The position numbers and the translations under genes are program-made. Source: Uliginosibacterium gangwonense DSM 18521 (GTDB lineage Bacteria > Pseudomonadota > Gammaproteobacteria > Burkholderiales > Rhodocyclaceae). Taken from it: DNA of 64,000 nucleotides. The notes under the pieces are model-generated. The model was not told the origin of the DNA, did no database searches, and saw nothing but the letters and a program-made list of their open reading frames with translations. The stretch is from the NCBI RefSeq assembly GCF_000373965.1, contig NZ_KB892839.1:197-64196 (forward strand). Direction: 5' to 3'. Of this stretch, positions 39,560 through 48,713 are shown one piece after another; positions within the stretch are counted from its first letter, which is position 1; each line of letters starts with the position of its first letter.

Positions 39560-42157
39560 CTAGTTTTGAAACAGCGCCATTGCTTCACGGATGGCGGTAT
39601 CGAGTTGCTGGATGGTGAAGGGTTTAGGCAGTAGTGGGTAGTGCGGCTCCAGCCCAAAGCGTGAAATCAATATTTCTGCAGGCAGACCCGACATGAGGAT
39701 GCGCGGCAGCGAAGGGTAATCCTGCGCGATCTGCCGCATCAGATCCACACCGTGGGTTTTGCCGCCAAAATCCACGTCCGAGATGACCAGGGTTTGATGG
39801 GTATGCCGGAGTAATTCTAGCGCTTCGCCCACGCTGCTGGCTTCTGTCACGGTATGGCCTGTTGCCCGCAGGAGATCTGATAGTGCTTGGCGAACGTCCG
39901 GGTCATCCTCAACGAGCAGGATGGTTTGTTCCCCTGTGTGTGCCACTTCGGCTTGTGGCAAATCTTCTGCGGCAGGGCAATAGGGTTTGGCAGGCAGGCG
40001 CAGTACGAAAACCGAGCCTTCGCCCACGTGGCTTTTCAACTCGATTTCACCCCCGGATTGTTTGACGAAGCCATACACGATGCTTAAGCCCAACCCGCTA
40101 CCTGAGCCGCCCTTGGTGGTGAAGAAGGGTTCAAAAACGCGCTCACGGGTCTCGTCATCCATGCCTTGCCCGCTGTCAGCCACTTCGATGCATACCATCT
40201 CCGCCTCGCTTTCCTGGTGGGTCCGCAGCGTCAGCGTTCCTCCCGTGGGCATGGCATCGCGGGCGTTGATGGCGAGATTGAGCAGCGCATTTTCCATCTG
40301 CCCACGGTCCACCCAGGCACACGCAGGGCTGGCTTGAAGCTCCAGGTCCAGGCGCACGCCTTGGCCGATGCTGTATTCGATCAGGTCAGCCAGATCGCGG
40401 ATGAAGACATCGATATCCACCGCTGTAGGTGAAAGCGGCTGGCGCCTTGCAAAGGCTAGCAGCCGGCGGGTGAGGGTGGCCCCGCGTTCAGCGGCAGAAC
40501 GGGCACGCCCTGCGAAACGTTGGCCAAGCGACGAGAGTTCTCCGCTCTCCTCCAGCAGATACAGGTTGCCGGTAATCGCGGCGAGCAGGTTGTTGAAGTC
40601 ATGTGCCACGCCACCGGTGAGTTGGCCCAGTACTTCCATCTTCTGGGCTTGGCGCAGTTGTGCTTCGACTGCCCGGCGTTCAGTCAGGTCACTGTAGAGG
40701 GTTACAAAGCCACCGCCGGGCATCGGGTTGCTGCGGAACTCCACCACCCGCCCACCGGGGAAGCCCAGTTCAAAGCGGTATGCCATATTCTGCCGGGCGA
40801 AATTCAATTCGCCCAGCACAGTGGGTGCGTTGCCGTGTTCGTTGATATGCTCAGGCAATAATTGCTGGATTTGTTCCAGCGTCATGCCATGCACAATGGC
40901 ATCACTGGGGAGGCGGAGCAGTGCTGGGTATTGGCGATTCCAGGTGATGAGCCGTCCTTCACGGTCGAATACCGACAGGCCGTCTTTCATGCTTTCCACC
41001 ACGGTGGCGAGCAGATTGGTTTGCTCCAGCATGTCGCTTGCCAGCCGCCGCACGGCCCGGGCATTGTCGCGGAAGACCTCGAAAGCGCGGGCGAGTGCGC
41101 CGAGTTCGTCGCGGCGCGTGGTCTCCAGCGTGGTTTGCTCGGTATCCCCTTGTGCCAGGCGGCTCATGATCTGGGTGATGCCGCCCAGGCTGCTGACCAT
41201 GCGGACAACCACGCGCATCCCCAACCCAGCAACCGCGATGCAGACCAGGGTGAGCAGGCCGATCCCCAGAATCCCCGAATTGACTGCGCGGTTGATCGAA
41301 GCACTCTGTTTGTCGACCGACTGACGGGCACTACGCACGTAGGCATCCACGCGCTCGCCCAAGCGTTCGGCCTCGGCGCGGGTACGGGCAACCAGAAAGG
41401 TTTTACGCTCACGCAATTGGGATTGACGAGCCCGGAGGATGAACACGTTATCCGGGCCTTCCAGGTTGTCGCTGATCAGGTTGGCAACCTGTGCTGCTTC
41501 TAGGCTGTTGCGGTCGATCCGGGCAATCTGCTGCTTGACCTGCTCGTGAAGCATTTTGAGTACGCGGGGGTCATTGACCTCGATTGCTAGAGCCGAGTCG
41601 CGCAGCAAGGCATCAATTTTGTCGACCGCAGGTGTTTTGGCGCTCAGGTTGTTGCGTGCGCGTTCCAGTCGATAGAGGTATTCGCGCAGGTCTTCTTGCA
41701 GAAACAGATCGCTGCGGGTGACTTCAATCAACTCGTCAATGCTGGATTTGAGTGCCAGCAGTGCTGGTTGCACATCCAGCTGATTGTTCTTGTTGCGGGG
41801 CAGCGTGATAGCGAGCTTCTCAGCTTCTGCCAGGCGCATGCGTAAGGCATTGGCCTCTGCTTGAAGCTGGAAGGGGCGATTGCTTTCCGCCACGTAGGGC
41901 GCCATGGCGGCAATCGCGGCGGTGCGCTGCGACAATTCCAGTGAGCGTGCAACATCAGGCAGGACGTGGGATTGGAAGTCTTTCAATGCGTCGCGGGTAT
42001 CGCGCATGCCCAGCCAGCCAACCAATGCCAGGATCATGACCGACAGAAACAGCACGGCAAAAGCCAGCAGCAGCCGACTGCGTACAGAGAGTGGCAACCA
42101 GCTTGGCGCCTGGGGCTGATCGGTTGCGGATTCGGATATAAGATCCGGCTCAGCCAT
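39560..42157 (-). CDS. Hybrid sensor histidine kinase
   Basis: An 865-residue membrane kinase. Helix one spans residues 28-50, then a long helical periplasmic domain, helix two near 295-320, HAMP, a PAS domain near 380-495 ([18 protein letters not shown]), the phospho-acceptor His519 in [11 protein letters not shown], an ATPase domain with [19 protein letters not shown] and [18 protein letters not shown], and a C-terminal receiver ([19 protein letters not shown]). The adjacent periplasmic SBP is its likely ligand carrier. Its start overlaps the response-regulator stop by one base (TAATG). Confidence 0.9.
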   Translation of the reverse strand: MAEPDLISESATDQPQAPSWLPLSVRSRLLLAFAVLFLSVMILALVGWLGMRDTRDALKDFQSHVLPDVARSLELSQRTAAIAAMAPYVAESNRPFQLQAEANALRMRLAEAEKLAITLPRNKNNQLDVQPALLALKSSIDELIEVTRSDLFLQEDLREYLYRLERARNNLSAKTPAVDKIDALLRDSALAIEVNDPRVLKMLHEQVKQQIARIDRNSLEAAQVANLISDNLEGPDNVFILRARQSQLRERKTFLVARTRAEAERLGERVDAYVRSARQSVDKQSASINRAVNSGILGIGLLTLVCIAVAGLGMRVVVRMVSSLGGITQIMSRLAQGDTEQTTLETTRRDELGALARAFEVFRDNARAVRRLASDMLEQTNLLATVVESMKDGLSVFDREGRLITWNRQYPALLRLPSDAIVHGMTLEQIQQLLPEHINEHGNAPTVLGELNFARQNMAYRFELGFPGGRVVEFRSNPMPGGGFVTLYSDLTERRAVEAQLRQAQKMEVLGQLTGGVAHDFNNLLAAITGNLYLLEESGELSSLGQRFAGRARSAAERGATLTRRLLAFARRQPLSPTAVDIDVFIRDLADLIEYSIGQGVRLDLELQASPACAWVDRGQMENALLNLAINARDAMPTGGTLTLRTHQESEAEMVCIEVADSGQGMDDETRERVFEPFFTTKGGSGSGLGLSIVYGFVKQSGGEIELKSHVGEGSVFVLRLPAKPYCPAAEDLPQAEVAHTGEQTILLVEDDPDVRQALSDLLRATGHTVTEASSVGEALELLRHTHQTLVISDVDFGGKTHGVDLMRQIAQDYPSLPRILMSGLPAEILISRFGLEPHYPLLPKPFTIQQLDTAIREAMALFQN

Positions 42158-42891
42158 TATTCATGCTCGACCGGCGCTGTGAAAATATAACCCATGCCGC
42201 GCTCTGTGCGGATGAAGCCAGGATGCTCCGGGTTGGGTTCGATTTTGCGGCGCAGGCGCAGGATCAATACATCAATGGTGCGGTCGAACACCTCGGTATG
42301 CTCACCGCGCATGTGTTCGAGCAACTGGTCTCGCGTCAATACCCTATTGGCATTCTTGACCAGAGTTTCCAACAGGGAAAACTCGCTGGGTGTGAGCGTG
42401 CAATGCTGGTGTTGCGCATCCTGCAAGACCCTGGTGGTGAAATCCAGGGTCCAGCCACCAAAGTGGGCTACCTCATGAGGCGTGGTGGGTTTCCTGGCAC
42501 TGGTGCCGGGAGCCAGTTCGCCTGCACGGCGGAGCAGGGCGCGTACCCGCGCCAGCAACTCACGCGGGTTGAAAGGTTTCATCAGATAATCATCGGCAGC
42601 CAGTTCAAGGCCCAGGATACGATCTGTTTCATCCCCCTTGCCGGTCAGGATCATGATGGGGATACTGGAGTGTTGGCGCACGGCGCGGGCCAGAGTCAGC
42701 CCATCCTCGCGGCGCAGCCGCAGGTCCAGGATCAGCAGAGAATATTCTCCGCCAGCCAGCTCATGGCGCATGCCCGCCCCATCTTCAACCGCGAAGGCAT
42801 GCAGACCGGCGGACTCGATCAGATCGCACAGTAGCTCACGCATATCCTGTTCGTCATCGACGATCAGGACGCGAGGCTCGGTTGAATTCAT
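42157..42891 (-). CDS. OmpR-family response regulator
   Basis: A 244-residue regulator. The receiver domain has LIVDDEQDMREL, phospho-acceptor Asp56 in LLILDLRLR and DDYLMKPFNPRELLARV. The C-terminal winged helix has LTPSEFSLLETLVKNANRVLTRDQLL and TIDVLILRLRRKIEPNP. It is divergent from the sugar ABC operon, and tandem repeats in the gap are candidate binding sites. It most likely activates that operon when the sensor SBP binds sugar. Confidence 0.92.
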   Translation of the reverse strand: MNSTEPRVLIVDDEQDMRELLCDLIESAGLHAFAVEDGAGMRHELAGGEYSLLILDLRLRREDGLTLARAVRQHSSIPIMILTGKGDETDRILGLELAADDYLMKPFNPRELLARVRALLRRAGELAPGTSARKPTTPHEVAHFGGWTLDFTTRVLQDAQHQHCTLTPSEFSLLETLVKNANRVLTRDQLLEHMRGEHTEVFDRTIDVLILRLRRKIEPNPEHPGFIRTERGMGYIFTAPVEHE

Positions 42892-43032
42892 ACGTTCTCC
42901 AATAAGACTGACGGTACTTCCATCAGGGCTTGCGCAGGATGGTACCTGAGCGCCCGCTGCACGGTTATTGGTGTTATTCCCTGGCTGGGTGGGGGAGACG
43001 CACGCGGATTTTAACTAGCGGCCCGCAGCGCG

Positions 43033-43056
43033 AATGTTTCAAATGTTTCAAACATG
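43033..43056. promoter_or_regulatory. Tandem direct repeat, candidate response-regulator site
   Basis: The nine-base unit AATGTTTCA occurs twice head to tail at 43033-43041 and 43042-43050, followed by AACATG. OmpR-family regulators typically bind tandem direct repeats of about this length. It lies in the 428-base gap between the divergent regulator and sugar transporter genes. Confidence 0.45.
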
Positions 43057-43063
43057 AGCTTTA

Positions 43064-43091
43064 TGTGACAGTAGGCGACATGCTTGTCACA
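43064..43091. promoter_or_regulatory. Inverted repeat TGTGACA-N14-TGTCACA
   Basis: Exact seven-base arms at 43064-43070 and 43085-43091 with a 14-base spacer. The arms resemble a CRP half-site (TGTGA), but the spacing is wrong for standard CRP, so the protein is unknown. It is eight bases beyond the tandem repeat, in the same regulatory gap. Confidence 0.35.
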
Positions 43092-43319
43092 AGAAGGCGG
43101 GCGGATGAAATTCGCCATTCATTTTTCTGCTCTTCAATACGCCTCAATCGCTGCGCAGGATTGAGGCAGCGGCAGCTACCCGATCAAAAAATCCACGGGC
43201 GCTGCATGCAGGACGCAGGTATCGCCTGGCGCTACCGTGCTGTTACCGGTGTTGATCCGTCGAGCCGACAGGCAGGCGGCGGCCGGTTGGAGTGTTGTCC
43301 AATCAAGGAGGAGGGATTC

Positions 43320-44261
43320 ATGAAACAACGCATTATTCCGCTGTTGCTTGCTTCGCTGTCTGTACTGGCTGTAACGTCCGCTTCGGCGGCAGACAAACCC
43401 CTGAAGTCGATCGGCGTGTCGGTCGGTGATCTGGCCAACCCGTTTTTCGTGGCCATCGGCAAGGGAGCTGAAGAAGCCGCCAAGAAGATCAACCCGAATG
43501 TGAAGGTCACAACGCTTTCGACCAAGTATGACCTGAATACCCAGGTCAGCCAGATCGAAAACTTCATCGCCAACAAGACCGATCTGCTGCTGGTCAATGC
43601 GGTTGATCCCAAGGCGATCGCGCCGACGCTGAAGAAAGCACGTGAGGCCGGGATGGTGGTGATCGCCATCGACGTGGCTGCTGAGGGCGCCGACTACACC
43701 GTGATGTCCGACAATGTGGCCGCAGGTGCCAACGCCTGCGAATACATCGCCAAGAAGCTCAACGGCAAGGGCAAGGTCGTGATCGTCAATGGTCCCCCGG
43801 TTTCTGCCGTGATCGACCGCGTGGCGGGCTGCAAGAAGACATTTGCCAAGAACCCCGGCATCAAGGTCCTCTCTGACAACCAGGATGCTAAGGGTAGCCG
43901 TGATGGTGGCATGGCCGTGATGCAGGATCTGCTCACCGCCAATCCTAAGATTGATGCAGTGTTCGCAATCAATGACCCGACCGCCATCGGCGCTGAGTTG
44001 GCCATCAAGCAAGCCAAGCGCGAAGGCATCTTCATCACCGCCGTGGATGGTGCGCCTGATGCAGTGGTTGCGCTGAACGATCCGAAGAGCCTGCTCGAAG
44101 GCAGCTCCGCCCAGAACCCCTACGCAATGGCTACCGAAGGCGTGAAGATCGGCTACGAGATGCTCAACGGCAAGAAGCCCGCTTCCAAGGTCAAGCTGCT
44201 GCCCGTGCCGCTGATTACCAAGGCCAATGTGAAGACCTACCCCGGTTGGGTGAAGGAATAA
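43320..44261 (+). CDS. Sugar ABC transporter substrate-binding protein (RbsB-like)
   Basis: A 313-residue periplasmic binding protein with a signal peptide (MKQRIIPLLLASLSVLAVTS, cleavage after SASA). IGVSVGDLANPFFVAIGKG, LLVNAVDPKAIAPTLKKA, ANACEYIAKKLNGKGKVVIV and AINDPTAIGAELAIKQA are family blocks. The ATG at 43320 has AAGGAGGAGG upstream; the open frame to 42930 is non-coding. It heads the transporter operon. The bound sugar cannot be fixed; ribose-, fructose- and xylulose-type sugars are all possible. Confidence 0.9.
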   Translation: MKQRIIPLLLASLSVLAVTSASAADKPLKSIGVSVGDLANPFFVAIGKGAEEAAKKINPNVKVTTLSTKYDLNTQVSQIENFIANKTDLLLVNAVDPKAIAPTLKKAREAGMVVIAIDVAAEGADYTVMSDNVAAGANACEYIAKKLNGKGKVVIVNGPPVSAVIDRVAGCKKTFAKNPGIKVLSDNQDAKGSRDGGMAVMQDLLTANPKIDAVFAINDPTAIGAELAIKQAKREGIFITAVDGAPDAVVALNDPKSLLEGSSAQNPYAMATEGVKIGYEMLNGKKPASKVKLLPVPLITKANVKTYPGWVKE

Positions 44262-44303
44262 GCCTGACGATGTCCCGGCCCGGTCTGTCTTGATCGGGCT
44301 TGT

Positions 44304-44334
44304 TGCATGGTGCTTCCTTGTGAAGTTCCATGCA
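44304..44334 (+). other. Intercistronic hairpin after the SBP gene
   Basis: TGCATGG and CCATGCA form a seven-base outer stem, with an inner GCTTC/GAAG pairing. There is no T run, so it is more likely an mRNA-stabilising structure protecting the abundant SBP message than a terminator. Confidence 0.4.
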
Positions 44335-44368
44335 CTTGACATTTGTTCTTTGCGCGGGAGTCGCCAGG

Positions 44369-45871
44369 ATGAGTCAAATCGTTCTTCAGATGCAGGGCAT
44401 CAGCAAGCGTTTCGGGGCCACCCAGGCGCTTAATAATGTTCAATTGACTGTTCATAGTCATGAAATCCACGCCTTGATGGGTGAAAACGGTGCAGGTAAA
44501 AGCACCTTGATGAAGGTGCTCTCCGGTGTCTACCAGCCTGATGCCGGGACGATCAGTGTCGCGGGCAACCCGGTTGTCATCAACCGCACGACCGACGCGC
44601 GTAACGTCGGCATCAATCTGATCTACCAGGAATTGTCAGTTGCCACCAATTTGACGGTGGCCGAAAACGTATTTCTCGGCAGCGAACTGCGTACCCGCTG
44701 GGGCACTGCCGATACCACACAGATGGTGGCGCGTACCAACGAGGTATTGCGCAGCCTGGATGCGCCGTTCGATGCCACCACCCCGGCGCGCAAACTCTCG
44801 ATTGCCCAGCAGCAACAAGTGGAGATCGCCCGCGCCCTGATCCACCGTGGGCGCATCCTGATCATGGATGAGCCCACCGCTGCGCTTTCTGACCGTGAAA
44901 CCGAGGCGCTTTTCCAGATTGTGCGCAAGCTGCGCAATGAAGGTATCGCCATCATCTACATCAGCCACCGCATGGCCGAAGTCGATGCGCTGGCAGACCG
45001 TGTCACGGTGCTGCGCGATGGCGGCTATGTGGGCGAACTGAATCGGGAAGAATTGGAGCCGGGCCGCATCGTGCAGATGATGGTGGGGCGTCCGCTGGGG
45101 GATTTCTACCAGCATAAGACCGGTCGTGTGCCAGGGCGGGTGATGCTAGAGGTGGAAAATGTGGCGGGCGGTAAGGTTAAGCCCGCCTCCTTTAAGGTGC
45201 ACGCGGGTGAGGTGCTGGGTTTGGCCGGGTTGGTCGGAGCCGGGCGTACCGAGCTGGCGCGGCTGATCTTTGGGGCCGATGCCAAGGCGTCTGGCCGTGT
45301 ATTGCTTGATGGCAAAGAGGTCAATATCCGTGAGCCGCTCAATGCGATTCGCTTAGGGATCGGCTATCTGCCGGAAGACCGCAAGGGGCAGGGCTTGTTC
45401 CTGCAACTGTCCGCGCTCTCGAATACCTCGATGAATGTACTCAGCCTGCATAGCCGGGCAGGGGTGGTGAATCACCCCGCATTGCGCAAACTGACGCAGG
45501 AAGCGATTGCACGCCTGAACATCAAGGTGCCAGGGCCCGATGGCATTGTCGGGGGGCTTTCCGGTGGCAACCAGCAGAAAGTGCTGCTGGCCCGCTGGCT
45601 TGAGATCTGCCCCAAAGTGCTGATTCTGGATGAGCCGACGCGGGGCGTGGACGTGGGCGCCAAATCTGAGATCTACCGCATCATCAATGATCTGGCTGCA
45701 AGCGGGGTTGCCATCGTGGTGATTTCCAGCGAATTGCCCGAGGTGATCGGCATCTGTGACCGCATCGTGGTGATGCGTGAAGGCGTGATCACTGGCGAAT
45801 GCCAGGGGGCGCAGATCACGCAGGAGAACATCATGACGCTGGCGACCCACGCGACATCGGCTGCTGCCTGA
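44369..45871 (+). CDS. Sugar ABC transporter ATPase (RbsA/XylG-like)
   Basis: A 500-residue protein with two fused ATPase domains, typical of the CUT2 class. The first has Walker [17 protein letters not shown] near residue 40 and Walker [16 protein letters not shown]. The second has a degenerate Walker A ([16 protein letters not shown]) and an intact [16 protein letters not shown] with [11 protein letters not shown]. One nucleotide site is thus expected to be inactive, as usual for this class. The ATG at 44369 follows CGGGAG; it is 107 bases after the SBP gene. Confidence 0.92.
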   Translation: MSQIVLQMQGISKRFGATQALNNVQLTVHSHEIHALMGENGAGKSTLMKVLSGVYQPDAGTISVAGNPVVINRTTDARNVGINLIYQELSVATNLTVAENVFLGSELRTRWGTADTTQMVARTNEVLRSLDAPFDATTPARKLSIAQQQQVEIARALIHRGRILIMDEPTAALSDRETEALFQIVRKLRNEGIAIIYISHRMAEVDALADRVTVLRDGGYVGELNREELEPGRIVQMMVGRPLGDFYQHKTGRVPGRVMLEVENVAGGKVKPASFKVHAGEVLGLAGLVGAGRTELARLIFGADAKASGRVLLDGKEVNIREPLNAIRLGIGYLPEDRKGQGLFLQLSALSNTSMNVLSLHSRAGVVNHPALRKLTQEAIARLNIKVPGPDGIVGGLSGGNQQKVLLARWLEICPKVLILDEPTRGVDVGAKSEIYRIINDLAASGVAIVVISSELPEVIGICDRIVVMREGVITGECQGAQITQENIMTLATHATSAAA

Positions 45872-45923
45872 CGTAGTTCCCGGATAAAGAATAAAACCGG
45901 ATGACATATTATAAGGAGGAGAT

Positions 45924-46937
45924 ATGAGCACAACACTGAGCCTGGGTTCCAAGGCGGGCGGTGGCCGATCAATGGGCCACCGTGTCTTCGAGCGCCTGGG
46001 CATGCTGCCCGTACTGATCGTGATGTATCTGCTGTTCTACGCACTCACGGTGTATTTCAGTGACGATGGCGTCTCGAATTTCATGACGCTGAACAACACG
46101 ATGAACATTCTGCGGCAGGTGGCCATCAATCTGGTGCTGGCTGCCGGGATGACCTTCGTGATCCTGACCGGGGGGATTGATCTTTCAGTAGGCTCCATTC
46201 TTGCCGTGTCTGCGGTGCTGGGGATGCTCACGTCCTTGCCAGACGCCATGCCAGCCATGTCCTTGCCAGTTTTTATTCTTTCCGGCTTGGTTATCGGGGT
46301 ATTCAATGGTGCCCTGGTGGCCTATCTGAACATCAATCCCTTCGTGGTCACGCTGGGAACGATGACTGCTTTGCGTGGCGCCGCCTATCTATTTGCCAGT
46401 GGTACCACTGTGCTTAACAACAATATTCCCAGCTTTGAATGGCTGGGCAATGGGGAATTCCTCCATGTGCCCTGGCTGATTTGGGTAGCTGCGATGGTGG
46501 CGGTGGTCTCCTGGTTTATCTTGCGCAAGACGATTCTTGGCCTGCATATCTACGCAGTTGGCGGTAATATGCAGGCAGCACGGCTGACCGGGATCAAGGT
46601 TTCGACCATCCTGTTATTTGTGTATGCCATGAATGGCTTGTGCTCAGGCTTAGGTGGCGCGATGTCCGCCAGCCGTCTGTACGGCGCCAACGGTAACTGG
46701 GGTGTGGGCTACGAGCTTGATGCCATCGCTGCCGTGGTGTTGGGCGGCACAAGCCTGAACGGCGGGGTCGGCTCAATCTGGGGAACCGTGGTGGGGGCGC
46801 TGATCATCGGTGTGATGAACAACGGCTTGACGATTCTCGGCCTGTCTTCCTTCTGGCAGTATGTAGCCAAGGGCGCGGTGATTGTGATTGCTGTGGTGCT
46901 CGACAAGTGGCGCCAGAAGCAGAGCATGGCGAATTGA
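45924..46937 (+). CDS. Sugar ABC transporter permease (RbsC-like)
   Basis: A 337-residue inner-membrane protein with eight or more hydrophobic segments. VLAAGMTFVILTGGIDLSVG near residue 75 is the CUT2 permease signature, followed by NPFVVTLGTMTALRGAAYL and AVGGNMQAARLTGIKV. It forms the pore of the importer. AAGGAGG lies seven bases before the ATG. A strong terminator follows at 46952. Confidence 0.92.
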   Translation: MSTTLSLGSKAGGGRSMGHRVFERLGMLPVLIVMYLLFYALTVYFSDDGVSNFMTLNNTMNILRQVAINLVLAAGMTFVILTGGIDLSVGSILAVSAVLGMLTSLPDAMPAMSLPVFILSGLVIGVFNGALVAYLNINPFVVTLGTMTALRGAAYLFASGTTVLNNNIPSFEWLGNGEFLHVPWLIWVAAMVAVVSWFILRKTILGLHIYAVGGNMQAARLTGIKVSTILLFVYAMNGLCSGLGGAMSASRLYGANGNWGVGYELDAIAAVVLGGTSLNGGVGSIWGTVVGALIIGVMNNGLTILGLSSFWQYVAKGAVIVIAVVLDKWRQKQSMAN

Positions 46938-46951
46938 TCCAGCTCTTGGAC

Positions 46952-46988
46952 GGCACACGGAGGCTCCTTTCTCTGTGTGCCCTTTTTT
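46952..46988 (+). terminator. Rho-independent terminator after the permease gene
   Basis: GGCACAC and GTGTGCC form a seven-base stem around a GGAGGCTCC-containing loop, followed by TTTTTT at 46983-46988. The kinase gene begins 27 bases later, so it may have its own promoter or be expressed by readthrough. Confidence 0.7.
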
Positions 46989-47015
46989 GTTTGTGTTCTG
47001 ATGGATGACAAATAG

Positions 47016-48443
47016 ATGTATCTGGGTCTGGATATCGGTACCGGTTCTGCCAAGGCCTTGTTGCTGGATGAAACAGGAGCCACGGTATATGAAGCCAGCG
47101 CGGCGTATCAGCCACTCAGCCCGAACGCAGGGTGGAGCGAGATTGATCCGGGGCTGTGGTGGCAGGCCTTATGTGATTGCTTGAGCCGCTTCCCCGCAAA
47201 TGCACGGGCTGCCATCAAGGGGATCGGCCTCTCCGGGCAGATGCATGGTGTTGTATTGTCTGATGCCGATGGCAACGCCTTGCGCCCGGCCATCCTCTGG
47301 CTGGATACGCGGGCAAGGGCACAACTTGCGCGTTATCCCATCGATAGCCTGCAACGCCTTGGCAATGCACCTTCACCGGGGATGGCCGGGCCTATCCTGG
47401 TGTGGTTGGCCGAACATGAACCTTTGAGCATGCAGGCTGCGCGCTGGGCCTTGCAACCCAAGGATTGGCTGCGTCTGAAGCTGACAGGGTACGCCAATGC
47501 CGAGGATTCAGATGCCACCGGCACTTTGCTCGCAGACCGACATGGCGCATGGGATCGCAAATTGCTGGCCCAGCTTGGCCTGCCAGAAAGCCTGTTTGCA
47601 CCCACGGCTTCATCTGCCAAGGTGACGGGTTGCCTGACCACACAGGCCGCTGCCGTATTGGACTTGCCTGCAGGTATCCCTGTGGCGGGCGGCGGTGGCG
47701 ATACGCCGGTCGCCGCATTCGGCAGTGGTTTGATACAAGACGGCGCAGCCCAGCTTACAACAGGCAGTGGTGCGCAGATTGTGGTGATCCAAAAATCTAT
47801 GCCTGCGGCTTCACCCGTTCTGAACTGTTATCGCACAGTCGGGCCTGAGAATCTGCCACGTTGGTATCTGATGGCGGCTATGCAGAATGCCGGTGTGGCC
47901 TTGGAATGGGTCAGGCATACCCTGGGGCTGGATTGGCAAGAGGCTTATGCCAAAGCATTTTCGGCTACTGTAAATGATAATGTGTTTTTCCTGCCCTATC
48001 TGAGTGGTGAGCGTACGCCCTGGATGGATTCCCGCGTGCGCGGCGCCTGGATCGGCGTGGGGCCGGATAGTGATGCAGGCGCTCTGATGCGTTCGGCATT
48101 CTTCGGGGTTGCCTTTGCCATTCGTGCGGGGCTGGATGCCTTGCTGGATCACGGCGTCAGCATTACCGGCCTGCGTCTGGCAGGCGGTGGCTCTGTGTAC
48201 CGGCCCTGGCAACAACTGTTGATGGATGTATTGCAACAGCCCTTGAGCGCAGTGGCCTGCCCAAATGCATCTGCACGCGGGGCAGCCATCCTGGGTGGAA
48301 TGGCTGCCGGGCATTGGCAGGCATCGGATCTGGCTGCCCTGGCGCCCACGTGCGAACCGCTGGGCGCTCCTGAACAAACGTATGAGGACGCCTACCAGCG
48401 GTTTCGTGACCTGTATGGGCGCCTTGCTGGCTGGTTCATCTGA
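47016..48443 (+). CDS. xylB: FGGY-family carbohydrate kinase, xylulokinase-like
   Basis: A 475-residue sugar kinase. The ATP/phosphate loop LGLDIGTGSAKALLLDETG is at the N-terminus. The catalytic aspartate region is EDSDATGTL near residue 163-168, with GLSGQMHG earlier and LRLAGGGSVYRPWQQLLMDV near 385-405. The family phosphorylates xylulose and related ketoses. No xylose isomerase is present in the window, so the imported sugar may already be a ketose or polyol product. It lies downstream of the ABC importer and is probably co-regulated. Confidence 0.8.
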   Translation: MYLGLDIGTGSAKALLLDETGATVYEASAAYQPLSPNAGWSEIDPGLWWQALCDCLSRFPANARAAIKGIGLSGQMHGVVLSDADGNALRPAILWLDTRARAQLARYPIDSLQRLGNAPSPGMAGPILVWLAEHEPLSMQAARWALQPKDWLRLKLTGYANAEDSDATGTLLADRHGAWDRKLLAQLGLPESLFAPTASSAKVTGCLTTQAAAVLDLPAGIPVAGGGGDTPVAAFGSGLIQDGAAQLTTGSGAQIVVIQKSMPAASPVLNCYRTVGPENLPRWYLMAAMQNAGVALEWVRHTLGLDWQEAYAKAFSATVNDNVFFLPYLSGERTPWMDSRVRGAWIGVGPDSDAGALMRSAFFGVAFAIRAGLDALLDHGVSITGLRLAGGGSVYRPWQQLLMDVLQQPLSAVACPNASARGAAILGGMAAGHWQASDLAALAPTCEPLGAPEQTYEDAYQRFRDLYGRLAGWFI

Positions 48444-48447
48444 GGAT

Positions 48448-48579
48448 CTACTCGTGACGCCCACTCCAGCACTTGAGGAGTAGGGTGTTGCCGACCACGC
48501 TGACACTTGAGAATATCATCGCCGCTCTAGAAATCACCGGGTTGAGTATGCCCGCAACAGCCAGTGGTATGCCGATCAG
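48448..48579 (-). pseudogene. copA 3'-end remnant
   Basis: 132 bases that match the last 43 codons and stop of the intact copA at 51176-51307 without a gap, about four in five bases identical by eye. Its frame is open and reads LIGIPLAVAGILNPV and then FSSVSVVG, ending in TAG. Homology stops abruptly at 48580, so only the C-terminus of a P-type ATPase is left. It begins five bases after the xylB stop. Together with the intact copy it brackets the polygalacturonase segment as diverged direct repeats. Confidence 0.75.
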
Positions 48580-48646
48580 CCGTGTAGGGCGAGTTAGGCG
48601 AAGCCGTAACCTGTGCTACAAGGCTGGTCGAAGCGATAAGCACCTG

Positions 48647-48678
48647 AAAAAAATGCCCATGCAGTCGCATGGGCATTT
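48647..48678 (-). terminator. Terminator for the polygalacturonase gene
   Basis: AAATGCCCATG and CATGGGCATTT form an 11-base perfect stem with a six-base loop. Read on the minus strand it is followed by TTTTTTT. It lies 36 bases after the stop at 48714. Confidence 0.75.
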
Positions 48679-48713
48679 AAATCTGTACAAATAAAACAAT
48701 CTAAACGCAGTGT

